Shown here in pieces: positions 1 to 6,207 of a stretch of DNA of 6,207 nt. The DNA is from Verrucomicrobiota bacterium. Lineage in GTDB: Bacteria > Verrucomicrobiota > Verrucomicrobiia > Limisphaerales > AV2. Location of the stretch: NCBI GenBank assembly GCA_003219345.1, contig QHOP01000193.1:1-6207 (forward strand), written 5' to 3'. The position numbers and the translations under genes were made by a program. Every line of letters begins with the position of its first letter. Position 1 is the first letter of the stretch. The notes below the pieces were generated by a model. That model worked only from the letters and a program-made list of their open reading frames with translations, made no database searches and was not told the origin of the DNA.

Positions 1-147
1 CGAAATCCGAAGCAGCGACTCAGGAGCCGCCGCACGCCGTTGGCCATTTGGATTTCGGTATTCTTTTGGCCTTCGTCATTCGGGTTTCGTCATTATCCAG
101 GACCTTCCAGCTGACACCGGAGCGGCGACGCGCTAACCTTTTGCCGC
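1..147. other. Non-coding leader upstream of the three-gene cluster
   Basis: No credible gene lies here; the short open frames in it are out of phase and lack protein-like composition. An in-frame stop (tga at 112-114) closes the frame of the following gene, so that gene cannot start further upstream. The stretch holds a direct repeat (ttcgtcatt at 72-80 and 86-94) and an 8-bp inverted repeat (cgaaatcc at 1-8, ggatttcg at 50-57). No clear -35/-10 pair and no T-run terminator were seen. A promoter for the downstream genes is expected here by position only. Confidence 0.6.
50..94. repeat. Short direct-repeat cluster, possible dispersed intergenic repeat
   Basis: ttcgtcatt occurs twice with a 14-bp period (72-80 and 86-94), preceded by gatttcgg and followed by attatcc. 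Read on the minus strand it gives aatgacgaaa-cccgaatgacgaa. Strings of this kind recur between genes in some verrucomicrobial genomes as I recall them, but only this one instance is visible here. Its family status is therefore inference. Confidence 0.35.
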
Positions 148-2499
148 ATGAGCCGCTTGTTCCGCAAGGTCCTCGTCGTCCTGTTCGTGGTCCTGTTGTT
201 CTGGGCGGCGGCGCTCGTGATCGCGCGCAGGCGCACGGCTCCATCCGCCGCCAACTCCGCCAATTCTGCCGGCCCGGTCAGTCCGGAACTCGTCAATCAA
301 TTCACCGCGCTCGAAGCAAAGGAGAACGAGTTGAATAGAGCTGTTTGGGCGAAGGAGATTCTTGGCGAGGAATGCGGACGCGTCTTCGAGTCGCTCTGGG
401 ATTCGCTTAACGCCGCGACCAACAAATTCAGCGTTCTCAAGTCGTTTCAGCTCGGTGAACTTGTCCCGGGCCTATTCGGTCCGCCGCAAAAGCTCGCGCA
501 CGGGATCGAACTGCGCGAGCCGACCGGCGTCGGCCCCCCATGGTCTGAGCCGCAGTGGCGCCAGTTCCTTGAGCATTCACAGCGCGCGGGCTGGGAACTG
601 GCGCACATCGAATTTCGGCACAACCGATTCGACACGGACGAAGCCGGTAAGCCGCAGCAAAGCTATTTCTATTTTTCAGCGCGCCTGACCAACGTCGCGC
701 GCGCGGAACGCGCAGTTCTGGAGGGGGACCTCATTGTGGCATGGGCGCCGAAGCAGTCGGATGAAGAGCCGGCGGCGATCAAACGAATTGATGCCAGCCA
801 CGTGACCGTCAGGACGCGGCGCGGCGAACCGGCTTTCCGGCAGATTCTGGCCGAGCAAATCGCGCCGCCCGCCAAGTCCTACTTCATCGACCCGCTGATC
901 CTTTACGACCTGGACGGCGATGGTCTCTCGGAAATCATCCTCGCTGCAAAAAACCTGGTTTATCACCGGCGTGGTGAAGATCGCTACGAACCACAATCGT
1001 TGTGCAAATACCCGCCCGGATTGATTTTCACCGGCGTCGTTGCAGACTTCGACGGAGACGGGGTCGCCGATTTCCTTTGCGCGACATTCGATGGACTGGT
1101 CCTGTTCAAAGGCTCGTCCGAAGGGACCTTTGACGAGCCGGGCCGCCCGGTCTGGTCAGTGAACCCGCATTTGAAATACGCACAAGCGCTGACGTGCGGC
1201 GACATCGACGGCGACGGCGACCTCGATGTGTTCATCGGCCAATACAAAGTCCCCTACACGCGCGGCCAGATGCCGACGCCGTATTATGACGCCAACGATG
1301 GCAATCCTGCCTACCTGTTGCTGAACGACGGTCATGGCAACTTCACCGACGCGACCGCGGCCGCGGGGCTGGAAAAGAAACGCTGGCGTCGCACTTACAG
1401 CGCCTCGCTCGTCGATCTGAACGACGACGGCATCCTGGATTTGCTGGTCGTCAGCGATTTTGCGGGCGTTGATCTTTACCGGAACGACTCACGCGGCCAT
1501 TTCACCGACGTCACCCGCGAGTGGGTCGCCGAACCTCATGCGTTCGGCATGGCACACGCGCTGGCGGACTTCAACGCGGACGGACGACTCGACATTCTGA
1601 TGATTGGAATGAACTCGCCCGTCGCGGACCGTTTGGAACATCTCGGTTTGTGGCGACCGGGGATTCCCGAAGACCAGACGAAGCGCTCGCGCGTCACATT
1701 CGGGAACCGGCTCTGCCTCGCGCGGCCCGCTGGGGGGTTCGAGCAAACGACGCTCAACGATTCCATCGCGCGCTCCGGTTGGTCCTGGGGCTGTAGCGCA
1801 TTCGATTTCGACAACGACGGTTTTCCGGACGCTTACATCGCCAACGGCCACGAGACAAAGCAGTCCGTCCGCGACTACGAAACCGAGTTCTGGTTACACG
1901 ACGCCTACGTCGGCTCTTCAAAAGAGGATCCGGTCTTAGCCGCGTACTTCAGCGCAAAAATGTCGCGGACCCGCGGACGCGGATACTCGTTTGGCGGGTA
2001 CGAAAAGAACCGGCTCTACCTCAACCAACAGGGAGCGTCGTTTCTTGACGTCGGTCACCTCATGGGCGTGGCGCTCGAAGCTGACTCGCGCGGCGTCGTG
2101 ACCGACGATCTCGATGGCGATGGCCGCATCGACCTGCTGGTCACCACGTTCGAAGCATGGCCGGAAGCGAAACAAACCTTGCAGATATTCAAGAATACAT
2201 TGGAAGACTCCGGAAACTGGATCGGCTTCCGGTTTCGCGAAGAGCGCAACGGTGTTTCGCCTGTCGGCGCGCGGGTCACCGTGCGTTACTCGGGCCGAAC
2301 CTCGGTGCGTCAAATCGTGACCGGTGATTCGTATCGGTCGCAACACGCCAACACAGTGCATTTTGGCTTGGGCAAAGCAGAGCGCGTGGACCAGGTCGAG
2401 ATACGATGGCCGGATGGCCGGACGTTGACACTTCGCGAAGCGGCAGTGAATCGCTATCACAACATTCGCGGCCCGGTGGAGAACGTGATTCAGCGGTGA
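148..2499 (+). CDS. CRTAC1-like FG-GAP/VCBS repeat protein with ASPIC/UnbV C-terminal domain
   Basis: The protein has 783 aa. A basic N-terminus (MSRLFRK) is followed by a hydrophobic stretch at about residues 8-26 and then an RRR stop-transfer-like patch. There is no lipobox cysteine, so it is an uncleaved anchor or a signal peptide. Residues ~30-245 match nothing I recognise. Seven calcium-loop motifs of the FG-GAP/VCBS type (D-x-[DN]-x-D-G) begin at D254, D300, D352, D423, D474, D553 and D654, as expected for an integrin-like beta-propeller. The C-terminus (about 689-778, with GNWIGFRF, VGARVTV and a WPDGR motif) is an ASPIC/UnbV domain. Such proteins are secreted or surface-exposed; their biochemical role is mostly unknown and may be binding or scaffolding. 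ATG 148 is the first usable start after the in-frame tga at 112-114. No Shine-Dalgarno is evident. It is the first gene of the probable operon. Confidence 0.93.
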   Translation: MSRLFRKVLVVLFVVLLFWAAALVIARRRTAPSAANSANSAGPVSPELVNQFTALEAKENELNRAVWAKEILGEECGRVFESLWDSLNAATNKFSVLKSFQLGELVPGLFGPPQKLAHGIELREPTGVGPPWSEPQWRQFLEHSQRAGWELAHIEFRHNRFDTDEAGKPQQSYFYFSARLTNVARAERAVLEGDLIVAWAPKQSDEEPAAIKRIDASHVTVRTRRGEPAFRQILAEQIAPPAKSYFIDPLILYDLDGDGLSEIILAAKNLVYHRRGEDRYEPQSLCKYPPGLIFTGVVADFDGDGVADFLCATFDGLVLFKGSSEGTFDEPGRPVWSVNPHLKYAQALTCGDIDGDGDLDVFIGQYKVPYTRGQMPTPYYDANDGNPAYLLLNDGHGNFTDATAAAGLEKKRWRRTYSASLVDLNDDGILDLLVVSDFAGVDLYRNDSRGHFTDVTREWVAEPHAFGMAHALADFNADGRLDILMIGMNSPVADRLEHLGLWRPGIPEDQTKRSRVTFGNRLCLARPAGGFEQTTLNDSIARSGWSWGCSAFDFDNDGFPDAYIANGHETKQSVRDYETEFWLHDAYVGSSKEDPVLAAYFSAKMSRTRGRGYSFGGYEKNRLYLNQQGASFLDVGHLMGVALEADSRGVVTDDLDGDGRIDLLVTTFEAWPEAKQTLQIFKNTLEDSGNWIGFRFREERNGVSPVGARVTVRYSGRTSVRQIVTGDSYRSQHANTVHFGLGKAERVDQVEIRWPDGRTLTLREAAVNRYHNIRGPVENVIQR

Positions 2500-2533
2500 C
2501 ACACAGGACAAGCGGAGTTATTGTCCGAGTGCC

Positions 2534-4240
2534 ATGCGGATATTGACTCTTGTGGCTTCCATCGTCGCGGCCGTCATGGCTGCAGAGACCGACAGCGCGA
2601 AATCCGCCAACGCCGGTGAAATCACCTTTAATCGCGATCTGGCACCGGTAATCTTCAGTCACTGTGCCCCGTGTCATCGTCCGGGCGGGGTTGGCCCATT
2701 TTCCCTCCTGCGTTACGCCGACGCCCGCAAACGCGCGAAAGAAATGGGGGAGGTCACGGCCCAGCGCATCATGCCGCCCTGGCTGCCGGCAGCCGGGCAT
2801 GGCGAATTGATGGACTCGCGCCGGATGAACGATGCGGAAGTCCAACTTTTTCAACTTTGGCTTGCTGGCGGCGTTTTGGAAGGCAAGGCCGACGATCTGC
2901 CGCCGTGCCCGACTTTCCCTGCGGATTGGCAACTGGGCCAGCCGGACCTCGTCGTGCGGATGTCTGAGCCGTATGAACTCGGCCCGGACGGCCCGGATGT
3001 TTATCGCAACTTTGTCTTGCCCTTGCCGCTTGCCTCAAACCGTTTCGTGCAGGCGTTCGAGTTTCGCCCCGGCAACCAGAGCGTCCACCACGTTCGCATT
3101 CTGTTTGACCGCACGGGGCAATGCCGCCAACTCGATGAACGGGAGTCGGAGCCCGGTTTCAGCGGGATGAACGTTCCAGCCAGGCACCCGCCCGGTCATC
3201 TCCTGGCCTGGACGCCGGGCCGGCAGTCGAGGCGGAATCCGCCCGAATTGACGTGGTTACTTGAGGCAGGGAGCGATCTGGTGCTCCAGATGCACATGCA
3301 GCGCACCGGGAAACGGGAATCAATCCAACCCGAGATTGGTTTTTACTTCACGGATGTCCGCCCGAGTAAAACCCCCTTTGTGATGGGATTGATCGCCCAG
3401 CTCATCGACATTCCCGCCGGCGCCACGAATTATACCGTGACACGGAGTTTTGAGCTTCCGTCGGATGTCAAACTGTTGGCAGTAATGCCCCACGCCCATT
3501 ATCTGGCGCACGAAGTCCGGTTCGAAGCAACGTTTCCCGACGGCACGTCCCACTCGTTGCTGTGGATTCCGCGCTGGGATTTCAACTGGCAGGAGGAGTA
3601 TCGCTACAAACAACCTGTCCTCCTCCCGCGGGGCGCCCGGTTGGAGTTCTCGATCAGCTACGACAATTCGGCCGCCAACATTCGCAATCCGAACCACCCG
3701 CCGCGGCGTGTCATCTTTGGGCCGCAAAGCACGGACGAAATGGGGGAACTTTGGTTTCAGGTGTTGCCCAACGACGCAAATGATTTGGCGATCCTGAAGC
3801 GCGAAAAACAATTGATGGATTCACGCGAGACCGCCGCGTTTTACGAGAATTTTCTCCGGGCGCATCCGGACGACGCCACTTCTCACGTGGCGCTGGGGAA
3901 AGTGCTCGGCCCGTTAGGGCAAACGGCCGCCGCCGCGCGCCATTTTCGGACCGCTTTGGAACTCAATCCCAGTCAGTTCGAGGCCCACTACTATCTCGGC
4001 CTGATCCATTTCGACGAACAGCAATTCCCGGAAGCGCGGGCGGAATTCGAAAGCGAGTTGCGGCTCAATCCGGGTTTTTACAAAGCCGACGTTGGACTCG
4101 GTTCGGTCAGCATCGAAGAACAGAATCTCGATCAGGCTGAGGCGCACTTGAAGGCCGCGCTGAACAAGAACCCGAAGGACCCCGGCGTGCGTGAGATGCT
4201 GGCTCGAATTGTCAAAGCGAAGGCCGAGGCCAAGCCCTAA
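2534..4240 (+). CDS. Secreted cytochrome c / type II copper monooxygenase-like (PHM fold) / TPR fusion protein
   Basis: The protein has 568 aa. A signal peptide spans about residues 1-16 (cleavage near AVMA-AE). A mono-haem cytochrome c domain follows, with C44-A-P-C47-H48 and a probable distal ligand M80 in IMPPW. Residues ~135-415 resemble the copper type II ascorbate-dependent monooxygenase family. The pair H185-H186 (VHHVRI) and H254 (LQMHM) match the CuH site, and H320-x-H322 (MPHAH) with M403 (TDEM) match the catalytic CuM site, so all six expected ligands are present. The family's DFNWQ and NHPPRR signatures are also visible. C125 and C197 could pair in a disulphide. Residues ~446-568 form about three TPRs with a charged tail. 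The enzyme may take electrons through its own haem instead of from ascorbate; this is inference and the substrate is unknown. The gene starts 34 bp after the propeller gene. ATG 2534 gives a clean signal peptide, but the Shine-Dalgarno is poor. Confidence 0.92.
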   Translation: MRILTLVASIVAAVMAAETDSAKSANAGEITFNRDLAPVIFSHCAPCHRPGGVGPFSLLRYADARKRAKEMGEVTAQRIMPPWLPAAGHGELMDSRRMNDAEVQLFQLWLAGGVLEGKADDLPPCPTFPADWQLGQPDLVVRMSEPYELGPDGPDVYRNFVLPLPLASNRFVQAFEFRPGNQSVHHVRILFDRTGQCRQLDERESEPGFSGMNVPARHPPGHLLAWTPGRQSRRNPPELTWLLEAGSDLVLQMHMQRTGKRESIQPEIGFYFTDVRPSKTPFVMGLIAQLIDIPAGATNYTVTRSFELPSDVKLLAVMPHAHYLAHEVRFEATFPDGTSHSLLWIPRWDFNWQEEYRYKQPVLLPRGARLEFSISYDNSAANIRNPNHPPRRVIFGPQSTDEMGELWFQVLPNDANDLAILKREKQLMDSRETAAFYENFLRAHPDDATSHVALGKVLGPLGQTAAAARHFRTALELNPSQFEAHYYLGLIHFDEQQFPEARAEFESELRLNPGFYKADVGLGSVSIEEQNLDQAEAHLKAALNKNPKDPGVREMLARIVKAKAEAKP

Positions 4241-4252
4241 TCGCCAGCCTCC

Positions 4253-6207
4253 ATGCCTTTGACCGGATTTGTGCGAAGACGAGTGCCAGTCAAAATGCCT
4301 GGTGTGCTGGTGGCAACCGGCTGGTTGTTGCTGGCTCCCGGCTGTTCTCGAAAGGAATCCGCTCCGGCCAAAGTGGATGACTCATCCTCCGCCGCGGCGC
4401 AGGAGCCTGTTGCCACCGCAGCCTTCGCCTCCACTCTGCCCCAAGTCGGCGGACCCGCCGGTTATGTCGGCTCGAAGTCCTGCCGTTCCTGTCACGAGGA
4501 TCAATTTGATAGCTGGCACCGAAGTTATCACCGGACGATGACGCAAATCGCGGCCGCGGACACCATCCAGGCCGATTTCCACAACGTGGCGCTCACCAAC
4601 GACGGCGTTCGATTTGTGTTGAGCCAGACGAACGACGAATTCTGGGTGCACATGGAGCGCATGGCCTCTGCGGCGCAGGGGGACGCGCTGCCCCTCTCCC
4701 GGCCTTCGGCTACCCTCTCCCCGCAAGGCGGGCAGAGAGCAGGGAGAGGGGCAGGTGAGGACCGCTTCATGGTGCGGGAGCAGGGCCTCAAGGAACAGCC
4801 AGCTCCCCACGAACCGCCCCTCACCCCGTCCCTCTCCCCCTCGGAGGGGGAGAGGGTGGCTGAAGGCCGGGTGAGGGGGCGGTTCATGGACCCAATGAAT
4901 GCGCAACAGCCAAAGGAGGACACCCACGAAGCGCTCGATGTTCGCGTCGGTTTGGTGACCGGTTCACATCACATGCAGGTCTTTTGGGTGCCGGGGGACG
5001 CAGGCAACATGCAGATCGGTTTTCCTTTCACCTGGTTGATTCCGGAAAAGCGGTGGGTGCCGCGCAACTCAACGTTTGTCCGCCCGCCGGACGTCGCGCA
5101 CCGATCGGAACTCTGGAATGTCGTCTGCAGCCGGTGTCACGCGACGGGGATTGAACCGCGCATGGACAGCGAAAGGCGTACGATGGACACGCGGGCCGGC
5201 GAGCTGGGCATCGCCTGTGAAGCGTGCCACGGGCCGGGACAACGCCACGTCCTCGCCCGCAAGGCCGAGTGGGACCAAGCCACGACACCCGACGCGCGAG
5301 TCCTGCGGAGCGAGATCGTTCATCCGAAAAAGATCGAGCCCGTCCGGGCAGCGCAAATCTGCGGCTTTTGCCATTCCATGAAATGGATTGACAAGTCGGA
5401 AAGGTGGCGTCAAACGGGGTTTCGCTACCGACCCGGCGATGATCTGGAGGAAACCACGCCGATCATCCGACCTTCCCGAGTCGAGACGATACCCGGACTC
5501 GCGGATTACCTTGCCCGCAGCCCAGATCTACTCGGCGACTTCTTCTGGTCGGACGGGATGATCCGCGTCAGTGGCCGCGAATACAACGGACTGCTGGAAT
5601 CCCCTTGTTACCAGGGCGGCAACTTTTCCTGTCTCTCGTGCCACTCGCTGCATTCAAGCGATCCCGACGCTCAGTTGGCGCGCAGCCGGACAGACAACCG
5701 GGCCTGCACCCAATGTCACGCGCGCCTTCGCGAGGAAGCGCAATTGGTCGCTCACACACGACATCCGGCCAGCTCGTCGGGAAGCCAGTGCTACAACTGC
5801 CACATGCCGTTCACGACTTACGGCGTGCTCAAGGCCATCCGCAGCCATCAGGTGAGCAGTCCCAGGGTCGCGGTCCAGCTTGCGACCGGTCGGCCGAATG
5901 CCTGCAACCTCTGCCATTTGGACAAGCCGCTCGCCTGGACGGCCAATCAACTCGGGCGATGGTACGGCCATCCGATTCCCGACCTGTCCGAAGGCCAAAC
6001 CGCGGTGGCGGATGCGGTCCGGCTGGCGCTTGCTGGCGACGCCGGGCAGCGCGTGCTCATGGCATGGCACCTGAGCTGGGAGCCTGCGTTGCAGATTTCG
6101 GGAAGGTCATGGGTTCCACCGGTCCTGGCCCAGCTTTTGGACGATCCTTACGCGGCTGTTCGCTGCGTGGCGGAACGGTCTGTGAAGCAGATAGCGCCGA
6201 CTCTCAT
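4253..6207 (+). CDS. Octahaem c-type cytochrome lipoprotein with HEAT-like C-terminus, 3' end beyond window
   Basis: The frame is open from ATG 4253 (12 bp after the previous stop) to the window edge: 651 codons and no stop. The N-terminus has RRRVPVK, a hydrophobic run and LLLAPGC, so C31 is a likely lipidation site; ATG 4295 would keep the same lipobox. Eight CxxCH motifs start at C77, C292, C322, C370, C460, C485, C513 and C551. CEACHGPG followed by QRH and CNLCHLDK resemble the cytochrome c554-like multihaem families. From about residue 582 the sequence is helical and HEAT-like (DDPYAAVR at 630), probably continuing past the window. The likely role is electron transfer in the envelope, possibly to or from the neighbouring haem-copper protein. 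Residues ~135-212 are encoded by a palindromic repeat insertion that keeps the frame, with haem 1 upstream of it and hemes 2-8 downstream. Whether the product is functional is unknown. The true substrate or partner cannot be read from sequence. Confidence 0.88.
   Translation, partial: MPLTGFVRRRVPVKMPGVLVATGWLLLAPGCSRKESAPAKVDDSSSAAAQEPVATAAFASTLPQVGGPAGYVGSKSCRSCHEDQFDSWHRSYHRTMTQIAAADTIQADFHNVALTNDGVRFVLSQTNDEFWVHMERMASAAQGDALPLSRPSATLSPQGGQRAGRGAGEDRFMVREQGLKEQPAPHEPPLTPSLSPSEGERVAEGRVRGRFMDPMNAQQPKEDTHEALDVRVGLVTGSHHMQVFWVPGDAGNMQIGFPFTWLIPEKRWVPRNSTFVRPPDVAHRSELWNVVCSRCHATGIEPRMDSERRTMDTRAGELGIACEACHGPGQRHVLARKAEWDQATTPDARVLRSEIVHPKKIEPVRAAQICGFCHSMKWIDKSERWRQTGFRYRPGDDLEETTPIIRPSRVETIPGLADYLARSPDLLGDFFWSDGMIRVSGREYNGLLESPCYQGGNFSCLSCHSLHSSDPDAQLARSRTDNRACTQCHARLREEAQLVAHTRHPASSSGSQCYNCHMPFTTYGVLKAIRSHQVSSPRVAVQLATGRPNACNLCHLDKPLAWTANQLGRWYGHPIPDLSEGQTAVADAVRLALAGDAGQRVLMAWHLSWEPALQISGRSWVPPVLAQLLDDPYAAVRCVAERSVKQIAPTL
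4651..4656. repeat. Left copy of catgga direct repeat (possible target-site duplication)
   Basis: catgga here matches the copy at 4885-4890. Partial copies (catgg) recur at exactly 117-bp steps: 4651, 4768 and 4885. A 6-bp match could arise by chance, but the spacing and the repeat block between the copies make a duplication plausible. Confidence 0.45.
4689..4753. repeat. Palindromic unit A of the insertion
   Basis: A perfect 12-bp inverted repeat forms the outer arms (tgcccctctccc at 4689-4700, gggagaggggca at 4742-4753). Inside it, cccgc (4720-4724) pairs with gcggg (4728-4732) around an aag loop, extended across a C-C mismatch by ctct (4715-4718) and agag (4734-4737). A small gcc-ttc-ggc hairpin lies at 4702-4710. 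In RNA the whole unit could fold as a branched hairpin. It is more degraded than unit B. Confidence 0.75.
4811..4885. repeat. Palindromic unit B of the insertion
   Basis: The core is a perfect 13-bp inverted repeat around a single G: 4830-4842 pairs with 4844-4856. The outer arms are gaaccgcccctcaccc (4811-4826) and gggtgagggggcggttc (4869-4885), which match apart from one extra base. The internal spacers are unequal (3 and 12 nt), leaving an asymmetric bulge. It can form a strong stem-loop on either strand and lacks a following T-run, so it does not look like an intrinsic terminator. Confidence 0.85.
4885..4890. repeat. Right copy of catgga direct repeat (possible target-site duplication)
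   Basis: This matches 4651-4656 and abuts the end of the 75-bp palindrome, whose last base (c4885) it shares. That overlap leaves the exact junction ambiguous by a base or so. Confidence 0.45.

Larger units (their letters stand above)
4657..4890. mobile_element. In-frame palindromic repeat insertion (MITE/REP-like) inside the cytochrome gene
   Basis: This GC-rich block carries repeated CCCTCTCC and GGAGAGGG arms, unlike the surrounding coding sequence. The direct repeat catgga at 4651-4656 and 4885-4890 brackets it. The distance between copies is 234 bp, exactly 78 codons. Removing one copy plus the block joins FWVH to MDPMNAQQ without changing frame. The block encodes low-complexity peptides such as LTPSLSPSEGER, which I recognise as a typical by-product of translating such repeats. 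It encodes no transposase, so any movement would need help in trans. Boundaries are uncertain: ttcatgg also ends the first internal unit, so the flanking repeat could be part of the element and not a target duplication. Confidence 0.75.

Noticed and set aside
2506..2526. ggacaa/ttgtcc inverted repeat between the first two genes, considered as a terminator
   Set aside because: The stem is only 6 bp with a 9-nt loop and no T-run follows; the genes are 34 bp apart. It is likely chance, or at most a weak processing hairpin.
1936..2932. Minus-strand open frames of 191 and 218 codons over the ends of the first and second genes
   Set aside because: They overlap well-supported plus-strand domains (ASPIC/UnbV and cytochrome c) and have no recognisable domain or export signal. 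High GC explains their length.
4295..4297. Alternative ATG start for the cytochrome lipoprotein
   Set aside because: It keeps the lipobox but loses the basic n-region (RRRVPVK) expected before the hydrophobic run, so ATG 4253 is preferred, not certain.
4713..4857. Repeats considered as a CRISPR array
   Set aside because: There are only two diverged, palindromic units, no uniform spacers and no cas genes, and the block lies inside a coding frame.
4657..4890. Insertion considered as a disruption making the cytochrome a pseudogene
   Set aside because: The frame is intact through the block, and the CxxCH motifs on both sides share one frame to the window end. Loss of function cannot be inferred from sequence.
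4651..4908. Longer similarity between the flanks (MERMASAAQ before, MDPMNAQQ after the insertion) considered as a long target duplication
   Set aside because: Beyond catgga the DNA match is patchy and needs gaps, so only the 6-bp repeat is claimed.
4382..4927. Long minus-strand open frames across the insertion and the start of the cytochrome gene
   Set aside because: They are antisense to a clear cytochrome with haem motifs, and their openness comes from GC-rich palindromic repeat sequence. The translations show only repeat-type low-complexity peptide.

Overview
The window carries three genes on the + strand, tightly spaced (gaps of 34 and 12 bp) and probably one operon. It opens with a 147-bp non-coding leader, and the third gene runs off the right-hand end. 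The sequence is GC-rich and no gene start has a convincing Shine-Dalgarno. The genes belong to families abundant in Verrucomicrobiota, and also found in Acidobacteriota and Planctomycetota. Palindromic CCCTCTCC/GGAGAGGG repeats and a leader with CGTCATTCGGGTTTCGTCATT-like spacing point, from my recollection of such genomes, most towards a verrucomicrobial (Pedosphaerales-like) bacterium. That placement is inference.

Layout: 1-147, leader with short repeats. 148-2499, a membrane-anchored or secreted beta-propeller protein with seven Ca-binding FG-GAP/VCBS loops and a C-terminal ASPIC/UnbV domain (CRTAC1 family). 2534-4240, a secreted three-part fusion of a mono-haem cytochrome c, a peptidylglycine-monooxygenase-like type II copper region with all six expected copper ligands, and C-terminal TPRs. 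4253-end, a predicted lipoprotein cytochrome with eight CxxCH motifs and the start of a HEAT-repeat region, cut by the window edge.

All three products should act outside the cytoplasm. A plausible reading is an envelope redox module: the multihaem lipoprotein handles electrons, the haem-copper fusion performs or resembles a copper-dependent oxygenation, and the propeller protein is a surface or scaffold partner. The substrate is unknown.

The most unusual feature is inside the third gene. A block of about 234 bp, built from two related CCCTCTCC/GGAGAGGG palindromic units with a 117-bp period, sits between haem sites 1 and 2. It is flanked by a 6-bp direct repeat (catgga) and is exactly 78 codons long. 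It contains no stop in the gene's frame, so the cytochrome stays open with an extra low-complexity peptide. This resembles the in-frame palindromic elements known from Rickettsia protein genes, here in an unrelated GC-rich lineage.
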